A DNA stretch of 64,000 nucleotides, taken from the NCBI RefSeq assembly GCF_030551875.1, contig NZ_JAUOZU010000022.1, forward strand, positions 1-64,000, written 5' to 3'. The translations under genes were made by a program, and so were the position numbers. The notes under the pieces are model-generated. The model saw only the letters and a list, made by a program, of their open reading frames with translations. It was not told where the DNA came from and ran no database searches. This stretch comes from Fluviirhizobium alvei. Lineage in GTDB: Bacteria; Pseudomonadota; Alphaproteobacteria; Rhizobiales; Rhizobiaceae. Shown here one piece after another: positions 8,054 through 16,964 of this stretch. How positions within the stretch are numbered: the first letter of the stretch is position 1; every line of letters begins with the position of its first letter.

Positions 8054-8737
8054 ATGGACACCAAATTCACCCCATTTACAGACCCCGGCTCTGTTTCGGC
8101 CTATGTGCTCGACACGCCGCGCAAAGTCCCGGCTTTGGCGGCGCTTCACGACATGACCACACAGCTCGTTTCGGAGCGCGCATCGGCATCTTCAACTATA
8201 CTCGTCATCGGAGCGGGAGGCGGTCTGGAAATCCAGGCGATGGCAATCGCTCGTCCAAACTGGCAGTTCATCGGCGTAGACCCCTCACCGAACATGTTGG
8301 AAGTTGCACGGAATACAACGTCACCTTACGCCGCGCGAACCGATCTTATACTTGGAACAGCAGTGGATGCCCCGCCCGGTCCCTTTGATGGCGCGGTTTG
8401 CCTCCTCACCCTTCACTTCCTCAACAGAGAAGAAAGATTACAGACGCTTGTCGAGATTCGCAGGCGGTTGAAGCCAGGCAGTGTCTTCGTTGCGGCTCAT
8501 CACACTGCACCCAATGGCGAGGCAGAAAAATGGCTGGCGCGCTCTGCAGCATATTCCGGGGTTGCCGGGAGAAATGCGGACACGATTGCAGCATCGGCCA
8601 AAACGATGGCGCAGCTGCTGCCGCTCCTCACACCGGGTGAGGAGGAAGCGGGGTTTCTGGCGGCGGGGTTCCGTGCCCCCGAAATGTTTTTTGCCGCATT
8701 TTCATTTCGCGGCTGGGTCATGACTGCCCCCTATTGA
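8054..8737 (+). CDS. SAM-dependent class I methyltransferase
   Basis: The 227-aa protein carries the Rossmann methyltransferase motif I (ILVIGAGGGLEIQ), the acidic end of strand 2 (FIGVDPSPNML), and a motif IV/post region (PFDGAVCLLTLHFL, LKPGSVFVAAHH). It is a small-molecule-type methyltransferase of unknown substrate. The ATG at 8054 is taken because the protein starts there in register with the family; the 14 upstream in-frame codons look non-coding. The divergent Rrf2 gene is the probable regulator. Confidence 0.82.
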   Translation: MDTKFTPFTDPGSVSAYVLDTPRKVPALAALHDMTTQLVSERASASSTILVIGAGGGLEIQAMAIARPNWQFIGVDPSPNMLEVARNTTSPYAARTDLILGTAVDAPPGPFDGAVCLLTLHFLNREERLQTLVEIRRRLKPGSVFVAAHHTAPNGEAEKWLARSAAYSGVAGRNADTIAASAKTMAQLLPLLTPGEEEAGFLAAGFRAPEMFFAAFSFRGWVMTAPY

Positions 8738-8820
8738 CGCTGTCCTGATTACTCGAAGGGGCCGAATTCCGACAACCTTTCGCGATTGGTTTGATCATGG
8801 ACTCGGGAGCCCCCCAAACG

Positions 8821-8846
8821 AAAAAAGGCGGCTCCGAAGAGCCGCC
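8821..8846 (-). terminator. Rho-independent terminator of the pentose ABC operon
   Basis: GGCGGCTC and GAGCCGCC form a perfect 8-bp stem with a four-base loop; on the minus strand it is followed by TTTTTT. It lies 22 bases beyond the stop codon of the substrate-binding protein gene. Confidence 0.85.
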
Positions 8847-8868
8847 AGTCCTAGGGAAAACCCTATGA

Positions 8869-9936
8869 TCACTTGCCCGGCAGCGGCATCCAGGCGGGAA
8901 CGGCCACATCGGCATGGGCGAACTGCGGCAGCTTGGCCGAGAGTTCTTCCATGTTCTTGATGTCGTTGTCGTTCAGGTCCTTCTGGGTGATCAGCGTCGG
9001 CGGAACCACCACATTGTGGCCCGGATCTTCACCGGCCAGCATCATGGCGAGCGCACGCACCGAGACCTGACCGACGACGGCCGGGTTGGTGGCAGCGGTT
9101 GCCGCCCAGGCCGAGCCCGGCTCGCGCATGGCAGCGATGTCGGAGGTCGAAATGTCGGCCGAATAGATCTTCACGCTCGAAGAGAGGCCAGCTTCATCGA
9201 CGGCGATCTTCACGCCCTTGGCGAATTCGTCATAGGGGGCGAACATCACCGTGATATCCGGATTGGCCGAGATGACCGAACGGGCCTGGTTGGCAACCGA
9301 GTTGGCGATCGGGTTGTCGAGCGTGCCGAACATCGCCTTTTCCTTGATGCCCGGATACTTGGCCTTGAATTCCTTCCAGGTCTCGTCGCGGCGGTCGAGC
9401 GGCGCGATACCGGCAACATAGACATAGCCGGCATTCCAGCTTTCGCCATTGTCCTTGATCGCCTGCTCGAGCGCGAGGCGGGCAAGGTCACGGTCTGACT
9501 GTTCGACCTGCGGGATCTTGTCGTTTTCGACATTGACGTCGAAGGCGACGACCTTGATGCCGGCGTCGACCGCGCGCTGGGCGGCTTCCTTCATCGATTC
9601 CGTCAGGCCGTGCTGGATGATGATGCCGTTGACGCCGAGCGCAATCGCCTGGTCGACCATGTCGGCCTGCAGAGCGGCATCCTGGCGGCTGTCGAGCACG
9701 CGCAGATCGACGCCGAGTGCCTTCGCCTGGGCTTCGACGCCCGAGAGATAGGACTGGAAGAAGTCGCCGGTCGAGAGATAACGCACGAGCGCGATCTTGA
9801 CCTTGCCGGGGTCATTGAACGGCGCCGGCATATCGGCAGCAAGCGCGCTGCCGGCAAAGGCGGTGGCGGCCATCAGGCCGGCGGCAAGCTTGCCGAACGT
9901 TCTACGGGTAAAGGACATGTTTTTAGTCTCCTCCAT
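8869..9936 (-). CDS. Sugar ABC transporter periplasmic substrate-binding protein
   Basis: This 355-aa protein is a type I periplasmic binding protein of the ribose/galactose (RbsB-like) class: after the signal peptide comes KIALVRYLSTGDFFQSYLSG, then DMVDQAIALGVNGIIIQHG and VVAFDVNVEN. The export signal has a TRRTFGK segment and ends ALA-AD, which resembles a twin-arginine signal. Two ATGs (9936 and 9918) each have a GGAGG upstream; the distal one is better spaced. It is the last gene of the operon (ATPase, permease, binding protein), divergent from mtnK. Inference: its ligand is a 5-modified pentose such as 5-methylthioribose or 5-deoxyribose. Confidence 0.85.
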   Translation of the reverse strand: MEETKNMSFTRRTFGKLAAGLMAATAFAGSALAADMPAPFNDPGKVKIALVRYLSTGDFFQSYLSGVEAQAKALGVDLRVLDSRQDAALQADMVDQAIALGVNGIIIQHGLTESMKEAAQRAVDAGIKVVAFDVNVENDKIPQVEQSDRDLARLALEQAIKDNGESWNAGYVYVAGIAPLDRRDETWKEFKAKYPGIKEKAMFGTLDNPIANSVANQARSVISANPDITVMFAPYDEFAKGVKIAVDEAGLSSSVKIYSADISTSDIAAMREPGSAWAATAATNPAVVGQVSVRALAMMLAGEDPGHNVVVPPTLITQKDLNDNDIKNMEELSAKLPQFAHADVAVPAWMPLPGK

Positions 9937-9974
9937 TTGGTTTCCTCCAAGGCATGCGTCGGGGGGCGTGCCCC

Positions 9975-10994
9975 CTATTTCCGGCTGCGTTGCGACAGCG
10001 CGAATGTGAAGACGAGGGCCACGACAAGGACAGCACCCTTGACGAAATCCTGCGTGTAATAGGGGGCGTTCATCATCGTCAGGCCCTGCAGCAGGATGCC
10101 GACGAAGAGCGCACCGATGGCGGTGCCGAAAGCATTGGGCTTGGCCGCGCCGAGAACGGCAAAGCCGATCAGCGCAGCCGCCACGGAATCGAGCAGCAGG
10201 TTATTGCCCGAGGCGATATCGCCGCGGCCGAGACGGGCCGCCATCAGGATGCCGCCGATCGAGGCGAAGACGCCGGAGATCACATAGGCGCCGATCTTGT
10301 AGCGGTTGACCGGCGCACCGGCGAGCTGTGCGGCGCGCTCATTGGACCCCACCGCATACATCATGCGGCCGAAGCGGGTATATTCGAGAAAGAACCAGAT
10401 CAGGATCGCCAGCACGATCAGCACCACCACCGAGACCGGCAGCAGGTTCGGCAGGATGAAATCGAACCGGTGACGGCCCAGCGCCAGAAAGCTCGGGCTG
10501 AAGGTGCCGGTCGCGGCACTGCCGTCAGGCATGGTCATGCCGGTGGCAATCGAGCGGCCTTCGGTCGGAATGCGCTGCAGGCCGACGAGCAAAAACATCA
10601 TGCCGAGCGTCGCCAGAAGATCCGGCACCCGCATATAGACGATGAGCACGCCGTTGATCAGGCCGACAAGGACGCCGATCGCCAGGCACACCAATGTTGC
10701 CGTCAATGCATCGCCGCCCATGACGACCATCACATAGGCCGATGCCATCATGGCGGTGGTCGCGACCGATCCGATCGACAGGTCGAAACCGCCGACGACA
10801 AGCGTCGCGGTGACGCCGAGCGCGAGGATACCGGTGATGGCCACCGACTGCAGGATGAAGACCGCGCTCTGCGGCGAGGCAAATCCGTCCGTCTGGACGC
10901 TGAAGAACAGCACCAGTGCAATCAGGAGAACGAGAAATCCGTAGCGGATCGCCAGCTGGCGCGCGGAATTGTTGTTGTTTGACGGAGCCGACAT
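9975..10994 (-). CDS. Sugar ABC transporter permease (RbsC-like)
   Basis: The 339-aa protein is a hydrophobic inner-membrane permease of the ribose/xylose family, with about eight to ten membrane segments beginning LAIRYGFLVLLIALVLFF. Landmarks are the GGFDLSIGSVA segment and GSNERAAQLAGAPVNRYKI, the coupling-helix region that contacts the ATPase. It begins 5 bases after the ATPase stop and ends 38 bases before the binding-protein start, so the three are one operon. Confidence 0.9.
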   Translation of the reverse strand: MSAPSNNNNSARQLAIRYGFLVLLIALVLFFSVQTDGFASPQSAVFILQSVAITGILALGVTATLVVGGFDLSIGSVATTAMMASAYVMVVMGGDALTATLVCLAIGVLVGLINGVLIVYMRVPDLLATLGMMFLLVGLQRIPTEGRSIATGMTMPDGSAATGTFSPSFLALGRHRFDFILPNLLPVSVVVLIVLAILIWFFLEYTRFGRMMYAVGSNERAAQLAGAPVNRYKIGAYVISGVFASIGGILMAARLGRGDIASGNNLLLDSVAAALIGFAVLGAAKPNAFGTAIGALFVGILLQGLTMMNAPYYTQDFVKGAVLVVALVFTFALSQRSRK

Positions 10995-10999
10995 GATGC

Positions 11000-12529
11000 T
11001 TAAACAAACTCCCTGGAATTCTGCTGTTGCCCGTGGTGATAGCCGGCAATCTGGGCCAGCATTTTTTCGACATCGGGCCTGTCATTGATATGTTCGCCGA
11101 CGATCGTATGTTCCGACATGACGAGGATGCGATCGGCAATTTCAAAAGCTTCATCGAGCTCGGTCAGGAAAACCAGCGTGGCGCGATCGCCGGCCGACTG
11201 GCGCAGCTTGTTGCCGATATCGCGGCGGGCGGCGATATCGACGCCCTGGAACGGTTCATCGAGAATGAGGAGCCGCGAAGCCTTCGACAGCCAGCGCCCC
11301 ACCATGACCTTCTGCTGATTGCCGCCCGACAAGGTCGAAAGCTCGTCATGTTCGGACCGGCAGACGACGCCGAGTTCGGCGATCTGCTGGCGGGCGCTCG
11401 CCTGCTCCTTGCGGCGCGACATGACCGAAAGCCAGGAAAAGTGCCTGAGGAACGGCAGGCTCATATTCTGGTAGATCGGGAAATCCGGCACGATGCCGTT
11501 GATGCCGCGATCCTTGGCGACCATGAAGACGCCGCGATTGATCGCCTCGCGCGGCGTGGCCGGGTGATAGGCTGAGCCATCGAGCGTCATCTGCCCAGCA
11601 ACCGGCGGCGTCAGGCCGAACAGAGCTTCGGCAAGCGCCGATTTTCCGACGCCGACGAGGCCGGTGATGGCCACCACTTCGCCGGCACCAAGCTTAAGCG
11701 AGAAAGGTTGCGCATGCGGCGCGAGCTTCAAGCCCTCGGCAGCAAAGACCGGTGCGGTGCCCGGGCGGACATCGACGCGGTTCTGCGAGGACGAGCGGCC
11801 CAGCATGGCATCGACGGCGCCTTCGTAATCCAGCGTCGGCCCATCGAAGACCCCGGCAATACGTCCATCGCGCAAGGACACGATGCGGTCGGCCAGACGC
11901 CGGATGTCGGACATGCGATGTGAAATATAGAGAATGGCGACGCCACGCGCGCGCAGCGTGTCGATGAAGGCGAACAGCCGGTCAGCTTCTGCCGACGAAA
12001 GCGACGAGGTCGGTTCGTCGAGGATCATCACCCGCGGCTCATGCATCATGGCGCGTGCGATCGCCACCATCTGCCGGTCGGCAAGCGAAAGGTCGGAGAC
12101 ATTGGCGCTCATGTCGAGATTGAGGCCCATGCGCTCTGCCGCCACCTTCGCCTCGCGCCGGACACGGCGCGGATTGAAGAGCGTGCGAGCGCCTTTTCCG
12201 TTGAGACGATCGAGCGTGAGATTGGTGGCGACATCGAGATCGGCCACGACGCCATCATTGATGTTCTGGTGCACGGTCACCACGCCGGCTCGCAGCGCTT
12301 CGGCTGGCGTCTGCGGAAAAAAGGGCTGGCCGTCGAGGAGAATCGATCCGGAATCGGCGGAATAGACGCCCGAGATGATGCGCACGAGCGTCGATTTGCC
12401 AGCACCGTTGGCGCCCATCAGCACGGTCACCTTGCCGGCCGGAATCGTCAGCTCCACCCCGTCCAGAACCCGGACCGGTCCGAACGACTTGCGCACGCCC
12501 TGGATACGAAAAACAGCAGTTTCGTCCAT
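11000..12529 (-). CDS. Sugar ABC transporter ATPase, two ABC domains
   Basis: The 509-aa protein is an RbsA/MglA-type double ATPase. The N-terminal half has a good Walker A (MGANGAGKSTLV), signature (LSLADRQMV, a variant) and Walker B (VMILDEPTSSL). The C-terminal half has a second P-loop-like segment (GLVGVGKSALAEALFG), the signature LSGGNQQKVM and Walker B LLILDEPFQGVD. The ATG at 12529 has GGAGG five bases upstream; the GTG 12 bases earlier lies on that ribosome site. First gene of the importer operon, transcribed away from mtnK. Confidence 0.9.
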   Translation of the reverse strand: MDETAVFRIQGVRKSFGPVRVLDGVELTIPAGKVTVLMGANGAGKSTLVRIISGVYSADSGSILLDGQPFFPQTPAEALRAGVVTVHQNINDGVVADLDVATNLTLDRLNGKGARTLFNPRRVRREAKVAAERMGLNLDMSANVSDLSLADRQMVAIARAMMHEPRVMILDEPTSSLSSAEADRLFAFIDTLRARGVAILYISHRMSDIRRLADRIVSLRDGRIAGVFDGPTLDYEGAVDAMLGRSSSQNRVDVRPGTAPVFAAEGLKLAPHAQPFSLKLGAGEVVAITGLVGVGKSALAEALFGLTPPVAGQMTLDGSAYHPATPREAINRGVFMVAKDRGINGIVPDFPIYQNMSLPFLRHFSWLSVMSRRKEQASARQQIAELGVVCRSEHDELSTLSGGNQQKVMVGRWLSKASRLLILDEPFQGVDIAARRDIGNKLRQSAGDRATLVFLTELDEAFEIADRILVMSEHTIVGEHINDRPDVEKMLAQIAGYHHGQQQNSREFV

Positions 12530-12568
12530 ATTTTCCTCCACCCGAAATCGATGCTATTGCGGATGATC

Positions 12569-12597
12569 GTCAAATGTCAAGCCCATTGACATTTGAC
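12569..12597. promoter_or_regulatory. Perfect 12-bp-arm operator palindrome with divergent promoters
   Basis: GTCAAATGTCAA (12569-12580) and its exact complement (12586-12597) flank a five-base spacer. Each arm holds two GTCAA-type half-sites. The right arm includes TTGACA (12586-12591), a consensus -35, with CATAAC (12608-12613) as a -10 after 16 bases, pointing to mtnK. The left arm gives a TTGACA on the minus strand pointing to the ABC operon. A bound repressor would shut both promoters. Half-sites resemble those before the SorC gene at 1757. Confidence 0.75.
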
Positions 12598-12668
12598 AGA
12601 GTGCGCGCATAACAGAAAGCGAGAAGGGTGTCGGGAGCACCCTTGCAAGCTATTTGGGAGGAAGAGCG

Positions 12669-13928
12669 ATGTCCGCTTTCGAAGCCTTGACCGTCAGTAC
12701 CCTGCCTGTCCGTCTCGGGCAGGAAGCTGCCATCCGGCAGCGCGTCGGCGATGATCCATCCGCATGGTCCGTCGACGAGGTGGGCGATGGCAATCTCAAC
12801 CTTGTCTTCATCGTGCGCGGCGCAGCCGGCGCGGTGATCGTCAAGCAGGCGCTGCCCTATGTGCGGCTGGTCGGCGAAAGCTGGCCTCTACCGCTCAAGC
12901 GGTCGTTTTTCGAATATCATGCCCTGATCCGGCAGGCCGAACGCGACCCTGGAATGGTGCCGGAGATCTTTCATTTCGATGAGGCCCAGGCTATCATCGT
13001 CATGGAATTCCTGTCGCCGCACATCATCCTGCGCCGCGCCCTGATCGAGGGACAGCAGCTGCCGAAGATCGGTCGCGATCTCGGCAATTTCATTGCCCGC
13101 ACCCTCTTTCGCGGTTCCGATCTTGCGATGGAAACACGCAAGCGGAAGGCGGACCTGGCGCTCTTTGCCGACAATGTCGAACTTTGCGACATCACCGAAA
13201 ACCTGGTCTTTTCCGATCCCTATTTCGAGGCGCCGCTCAACCGCCATACGCCGGGGCTTGAAGCCATCGTCACCGAACTGCGCGCCGACCGCGACATGAA
13301 GGTGGAAGCGCAGCGGATGAAGCATCTCTTCGCCGCCAAGGCCGAAACGCTGCTGCATGGCGACCTGCATACCGGCTCGGTGATGGTGACGATGGACGAT
13401 ACCCGCGTCATCGATCCGGAATTCGCCTTCTATGGGCCGATGGCCTTCGATGTCGGCATGCTGATCGCCAATTTCTGGATGAGCTATTTCTCGCAATCGG
13501 GCCATGAGGCCCATGGTCCTCGTGATGCGATGCGGGCCTATCTGCTCGATACGGTCGAGGAAATCTGGACCACATTTACAATCGAGTTCACCCGCCTCTG
13601 GCATGAAGAGCGGCGCGGCATCCTTTATCAGGCAAGCCTGTTTGAGGATCGCAACGATCGCCTCGCATCGGAACAGGCGCTGCATGGTGTGATTCACGAC
13701 ATCTGGACCGACATGCTGGGCTTTGCCGGGGTAGAAATGCACCGCCGTATTCTCGGCCTGGCTCACAATGCCGATTTCGAAACCATTGCCGATGAAGCCA
13801 AACGGGCCGCCTGCGAGACCAAGGCTCTTAAATTCGGCCGTCATATCGCGGTCAATCGCACGCGCATCCATTCGCCCGCCGATCTCGCAACCCTGGCGGA
13901 GCGCCTTGAACAGGAGATCGTCCAATGA
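12669..13928 (+). CDS. mtnK: 5-methylthioribose kinase-like protein
   Basis: The 419-aa protein belongs to the MtnK branch of the APH/choline kinase-like fold. Visible landmarks are the nucleotide-binding N-lobe (residues 38-65, with VKQALP around 58-63), the catalytic HGDLHTGS (230-237) and the metal-binding DPEFAFYG (249-256), all as in MtnK. Family members phosphorylate C1 of 5-methylthioribose; relatives act on 5-deoxyribose. The ATG at 12669 follows GGAGG; an upstream TTG is less likely. It is the first gene of the mtnK-mtnA-transketolase-RLP operon and overlaps mtnA by four bases. Confidence 0.88.
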   Translation: MSAFEALTVSTLPVRLGQEAAIRQRVGDDPSAWSVDEVGDGNLNLVFIVRGAAGAVIVKQALPYVRLVGESWPLPLKRSFFEYHALIRQAERDPGMVPEIFHFDEAQAIIVMEFLSPHIILRRALIEGQQLPKIGRDLGNFIARTLFRGSDLAMETRKRKADLALFADNVELCDITENLVFSDPYFEAPLNRHTPGLEAIVTELRADRDMKVEAQRMKHLFAAKAETLLHGDLHTGSVMVTMDDTRVIDPEFAFYGPMAFDVGMLIANFWMSYFSQSGHEAHGPRDAMRAYLLDTVEEIWTTFTIEFTRLWHEERRGILYQASLFEDRNDRLASEQALHGVIHDIWTDMLGFAGVEMHRRILGLAHNADFETIADEAKRAACETKALKFGRHIAVNRTRIHSPADLATLAERLEQEIVQ

Positions 13929-15019
13929 AAGTCGGAAACCGCCATTATCGAACGATCTGGCTGAATGATGACGGTCGCACCATCGACATCATCGACCAGC
14001 GCTGGCTGCCGCATGAATTCCGCATCGTCAACCTGCGCAATGTCGAGCAGGTGGCGGTCGCCATCCGCGACATGTGGGTGCGCGGTGCGCCGCTGATCGG
14101 GGTCACCGCCGCCTATGGCATGGCGATTGCCGCCGCCGAGGATGCTTCCGATGCTCATCTCGAAAAGACCTGGGAATATCTAAACGAGACGCGACCGACT
14201 GCAATCAACCTGCGTTGGGCGCTCAATGAGATGCTGGCGACGCTGAAGCCGCTGGCCGAAGGCGACCGCGCCGCCCGTGCCTATGAACGCGCCTTCGAGA
14301 TTGCCAACGAGGATGTCGAGCTCAACCGTTCGATCGGCCGCAACGGCCTCGAAGTGATCCGCAAGATCGCCGCCACCAAAAAACCCGGCGAACCGGTCAA
14401 TATTCTCACCCATTGCAATGCCGGCTGGCTGGCGACAGTCGATTACGGCACGGCAACGGCGCCGATCTATCTTGCGACAGAGGAAGGCATTCCGGTGCAT
14501 GTCTATGTCGACGAGACACGGCCGCGCAACCAGGGTGCCCAGCTGACCGCATGGGAGCTGAATGGCCATGGCGTGCCGCATACGCTGATCGTCGACAATG
14601 CCGGCGGCCATCTGATGCAGCATGGCGAGGTCGATATGGTGATCGTCGGCACCGACCGCACGACTTCGCGCGGCGATGTCTGCAACAAGATCGGCACCTA
14701 TCTCAAGGCGCTGGCCGCCAAGGACAATGGCGTCCCCTTCTATGTCGCCCTGCCCTCGCCCACCATTGACTGGACCGTGGATGACGGCGTCGCCGAAATC
14801 CCGATCGAGGAGCGTGACGACCGTGAGGTTACCCATGTGCAGGGCAAGACCGAAGACGGAAAGACCGTGAGCGTTCGTATTTCGCCCGAGGGCACGCCCG
14901 GCGCCAACCCGGCCTTCGACGTCACCCCCGCCCGCCTCATCACCGGCCTCATCACCGAGCGTGGCATCGCCGTCGCCTCGACCGAGGGGCTCAAGGCCCT
15001 TTTTCCCGAACGGAGCTGA
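13925..15019 (+). CDS. mtnA: S-methyl-5-thioribose-1-phosphate isomerase
   Basis: The 364-aa protein matches MtnA/eIF2B-like aldose-ketose isomerases. The catalytic cysteine (C164 in THCNAGWLA) and aspartate (D244 in VGTDRTT) are both present, as are the N-terminal [13 protein letters not shown] and the [10 protein letters not shown] loop. MtnA converts methylthioribose 1-phosphate to methylthioribulose 1-phosphate; the related DrdI enzymes use 5-deoxyribose 1-phosphate. It overlaps mtnK by ATGA and is followed 3 bases later by the transketolase N-subunit gene. The classic downstream dehydratase, enolase and dioxygenase (MtnB, MtnC/MtnWX, MtnD) are absent from this window. Confidence 0.93.
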   Translation: MKVGNRHYRTIWLNDDGRTIDIIDQRWLPHEFRIVNLRNVEQVAVAIRDMWVRGAPLIGVTAAYGMAIAAAEDASDAHLEKTWEYLNETRPTAINLRWALNEMLATLKPLAEGDRAARAYERAFEIANEDVELNRSIGRNGLEVIRKIAATKKPGEPVNILTHCNAGWLATVDYGTATAPIYLATEEGIPVHVYVDETRPRNQGAQLTAWELNGHGVPHTLIVDNAGGHLMQHGEVDMVIVGTDRTTSRGDVCNKIGTYLKALAAKDNGVPFYVALPSPTIDWTVDDGVAEIPIEERDDREVTHVQGKTEDGKTVSVRISPEGTPGANPAFDVTPARLITGLITERGIAVASTEGLKALFPERS

Positions 15020-15022
15020 TCG

Positions 15023-15970
15023 ATGCCCGCTCTCAATTCCAAGACGACGGAAGAGATCGCACTCGGCATTCGCCGCCGCGTCTTCCTCCACACGATGCGC
15101 CACAATGGCGGCTATCTCAGCCAGGCCTGCTCGGCCGCCGAATCGCTCGCCATTCTCTATAACGAGTTCCTCAATCTCGGCGCCCCCACGCTGCCGGGCA
15201 TTCCGCTGCCGTTCCGGGGCGTGCCTTCGGCAACCAATCCGGATGCCTTCACCGGCGCCGGCTACCATGGACCCTTCGCACCGGACTATGACCGTTTCAT
15301 CATCTCGCCGGCCCACTATGCGCTGGTGATCTATTCGGCGCTGATCGAGATCGGCCGCATGGACGAGAATGCGCTCGATCATTTCAACAAGGACGGATCC
15401 TCCGTCGAAATGATCGGCGCCGAGCACAGCCCCGGCATGGAAGTGACGACGGGCTCACTCGCCCAGGGTCTGTCCATGGCTGCCGGCATCGCCTGGGCTC
15501 GGGCGCGCCGCACGGAACCGGGCAAGGTCTGGGTCTATATGTCCGACGGCGAATTCCAGGAAGGCCAGACCTGGGAAACGCTCGCAGCCATCAGCCATCA
15601 CGGCATCGACAATCTCCGCATCGTCGTCGATGTGAACCGCCAGCAATGCGATGGCGCCATGTCGTCGGTTCTCGATCTCGGCGATCTGCCGGCGCGTGTC
15701 GAAAGCTTTGGCGTTCCGGTTCGCTCGATCGACGGGCACGACCTCGATGCCTTCCGCAAGGCGGTTGCCAGCGCCGAAAGCGGCAAATCGCTGATGATCC
15801 TTGCCAATACATCGCCCTTTCAGGGCATGGATTTCCTCAAGCGCCGCTTCCCGCGCCTGCACTATGTCCGCTTCAAATCCAGGGACGAGCGCGCCGAAAT
15901 GCTTAAGGCGATCGCGGGCGAACTCGGCCTCGATCCCGTCGAAATCGAAAGGAACGCCGCTCATGGTTGA
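15023..15970 (+). CDS. Split transketolase, N-terminal (TPP-binding) subunit
   Basis: The 315-aa protein is the N-terminal half of a transketolase. It has HNGGYLSQACSAAESL, GAEHSPGMEVTTGSLAQGL (residues 132-150) and the diphosphate/Mg motif SDGE (174-177) ending in VVDVN (201-205). Split transketolases of this size often serve special sugars, for example apulose 4-phosphate or sulfofructose pathways, rather than the pentose phosphate pathway. It overlaps the C-subunit gene by eight bases. Within this operon it is likely to cleave a ketose phosphate made by MtnA and the RuBisCO-like protein (inference). Confidence 0.9.
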   Translation: MPALNSKTTEEIALGIRRRVFLHTMRHNGGYLSQACSAAESLAILYNEFLNLGAPTLPGIPLPFRGVPSATNPDAFTGAGYHGPFAPDYDRFIISPAHYALVIYSALIEIGRMDENALDHFNKDGSSVEMIGAEHSPGMEVTTGSLAQGLSMAAGIAWARARRTEPGKVWVYMSDGEFQEGQTWETLAAISHHGIDNLRIVVDVNRQQCDGAMSSVLDLGDLPARVESFGVPVRSIDGHDLDAFRKAVASAESGKSLMILANTSPFQGMDFLKRRFPRLHYVRFKSRDERAEMLKAIAGELGLDPVEIERNAAHG

Positions 15971-16964
15971 GATCGTCACCCGACCCTATGCCCGCGCCTT
16001 CGAAACCTTTGCTGCCGCCCGTCCCGAGGTTCTCTGCCTTTCGGCAGACCTCACCTCGTCCTGCGAGGTCGACGGGTTCCGCGACCGCCATCCGGACCAG
16101 TTCGTCACCCTCGGCATGGCCGAGCAGGCGATGCTGTCCTTCGCCGGCGGTCTGGCCATGCAGGGTTTCCGCCCCTTCATCCACACATTTGCGGTGTTTC
16201 TCTATCGCCGTCCCTATGACCAGCTGATCAATTCGATCGCCTATTCCAACCGCAAGGTGCGGATGATGGGTTTCCTGCCCGGCATCACCACGCCCGGCGG
16301 CATCACCCATCAGGCCATCGAGGATATCGCCGTCATGCGCGCGATCCCCAACATGACCGTGCTCGAATGCGGTGATGCGACCGAAGTTGAAACCGTGCTC
16401 GAGGTGGCCGACGAAATCGACGGTCCGGTTTATGTCCGCATCCTGCGCGGGGAAGTGCCGCGGCTCTTCTCGACGCCGTTTGCCTTCAACAAGCTCAGGA
16501 CCCTGAGCGAGGGCGACGATGTGCTGGTGCTGACCTCCGGCGTCTGCACCGAGGAAGCCCTGCGGGCGCTGGGCCCCTTGAACGAACGCGGCATTTCCGT
16601 GCATCACCTGCATGTTTCGACGCTCAAACCCTTCGATCGCGATGGCTTCATTCGCGCAGCCAAGGGCAAGAAGGGTGTCGTCACGCTCGAGAACCATCTC
16701 ATCAATGGCGGTCTCGGATCGATGGTGGCGGAGATCATGGCCGAGGAAGGCATGGCGATCCGCCTGCGCCGTCTCGGTCTTGACGATACGTTCGCGCATG
16801 GCGCCTCCAAGCCCTATCTGATGCGCAAATATGGACTCGATGCGCTTGCGCTCACCCAGGCCATCGGCCAGGTGTTGGGTCGCAACCTCGATATCACCGA
16901 GACCGAACTTACCCAGGTCCGGCTCGATCTCGTTCATTCCGAACACAAGGCGGAGGCACTGTGA
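15963..16964 (+). CDS. Split transketolase, C-terminal subunit
   Basis: The 333-aa protein supplies the pyrimidine-binding and C-terminal domains. The conserved glutamate that activates the cofactor is E54 in LGMAEQAML; FIHTFAVFLYRRPYDQL and MTVLECGDATEVE follow. The start at 15963 (MVEIVTRPY) has AAAGGA upstream and overlaps the N-subunit; the longer open frame from 15801 merely mirrors that gene. The stop overlaps the RLP start as TGATG, so all five plus-strand genes are translationally coupled or tightly spaced. Confidence 0.9.
   Translation: MVEIVTRPYARAFETFAAARPEVLCLSADLTSSCEVDGFRDRHPDQFVTLGMAEQAMLSFAGGLAMQGFRPFIHTFAVFLYRRPYDQLINSIAYSNRKVRMMGFLPGITTPGGITHQAIEDIAVMRAIPNMTVLECGDATEVETVLEVADEIDGPVYVRILRGEVPRLFSTPFAFNKLRTLSEGDDVLVLTSGVCTEEALRALGPLNERGISVHHLHVSTLKPFDRDGFIRAAKGKKGVVTLENHLINGGLGSMVAEIMAEEGMAIRLRRLGLDDTFAHGASKPYLMRKYGLDALALTQAIGQVLGRNLDITETELTQVRLDLVHSEHKAEAL

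Noticed and set aside
14180-15427. 415-codon minus-strand frame opposite mtnA
   Set aside because: The plus-strand MtnA and transketolase have intact catalytic motifs; the antisense product has none.
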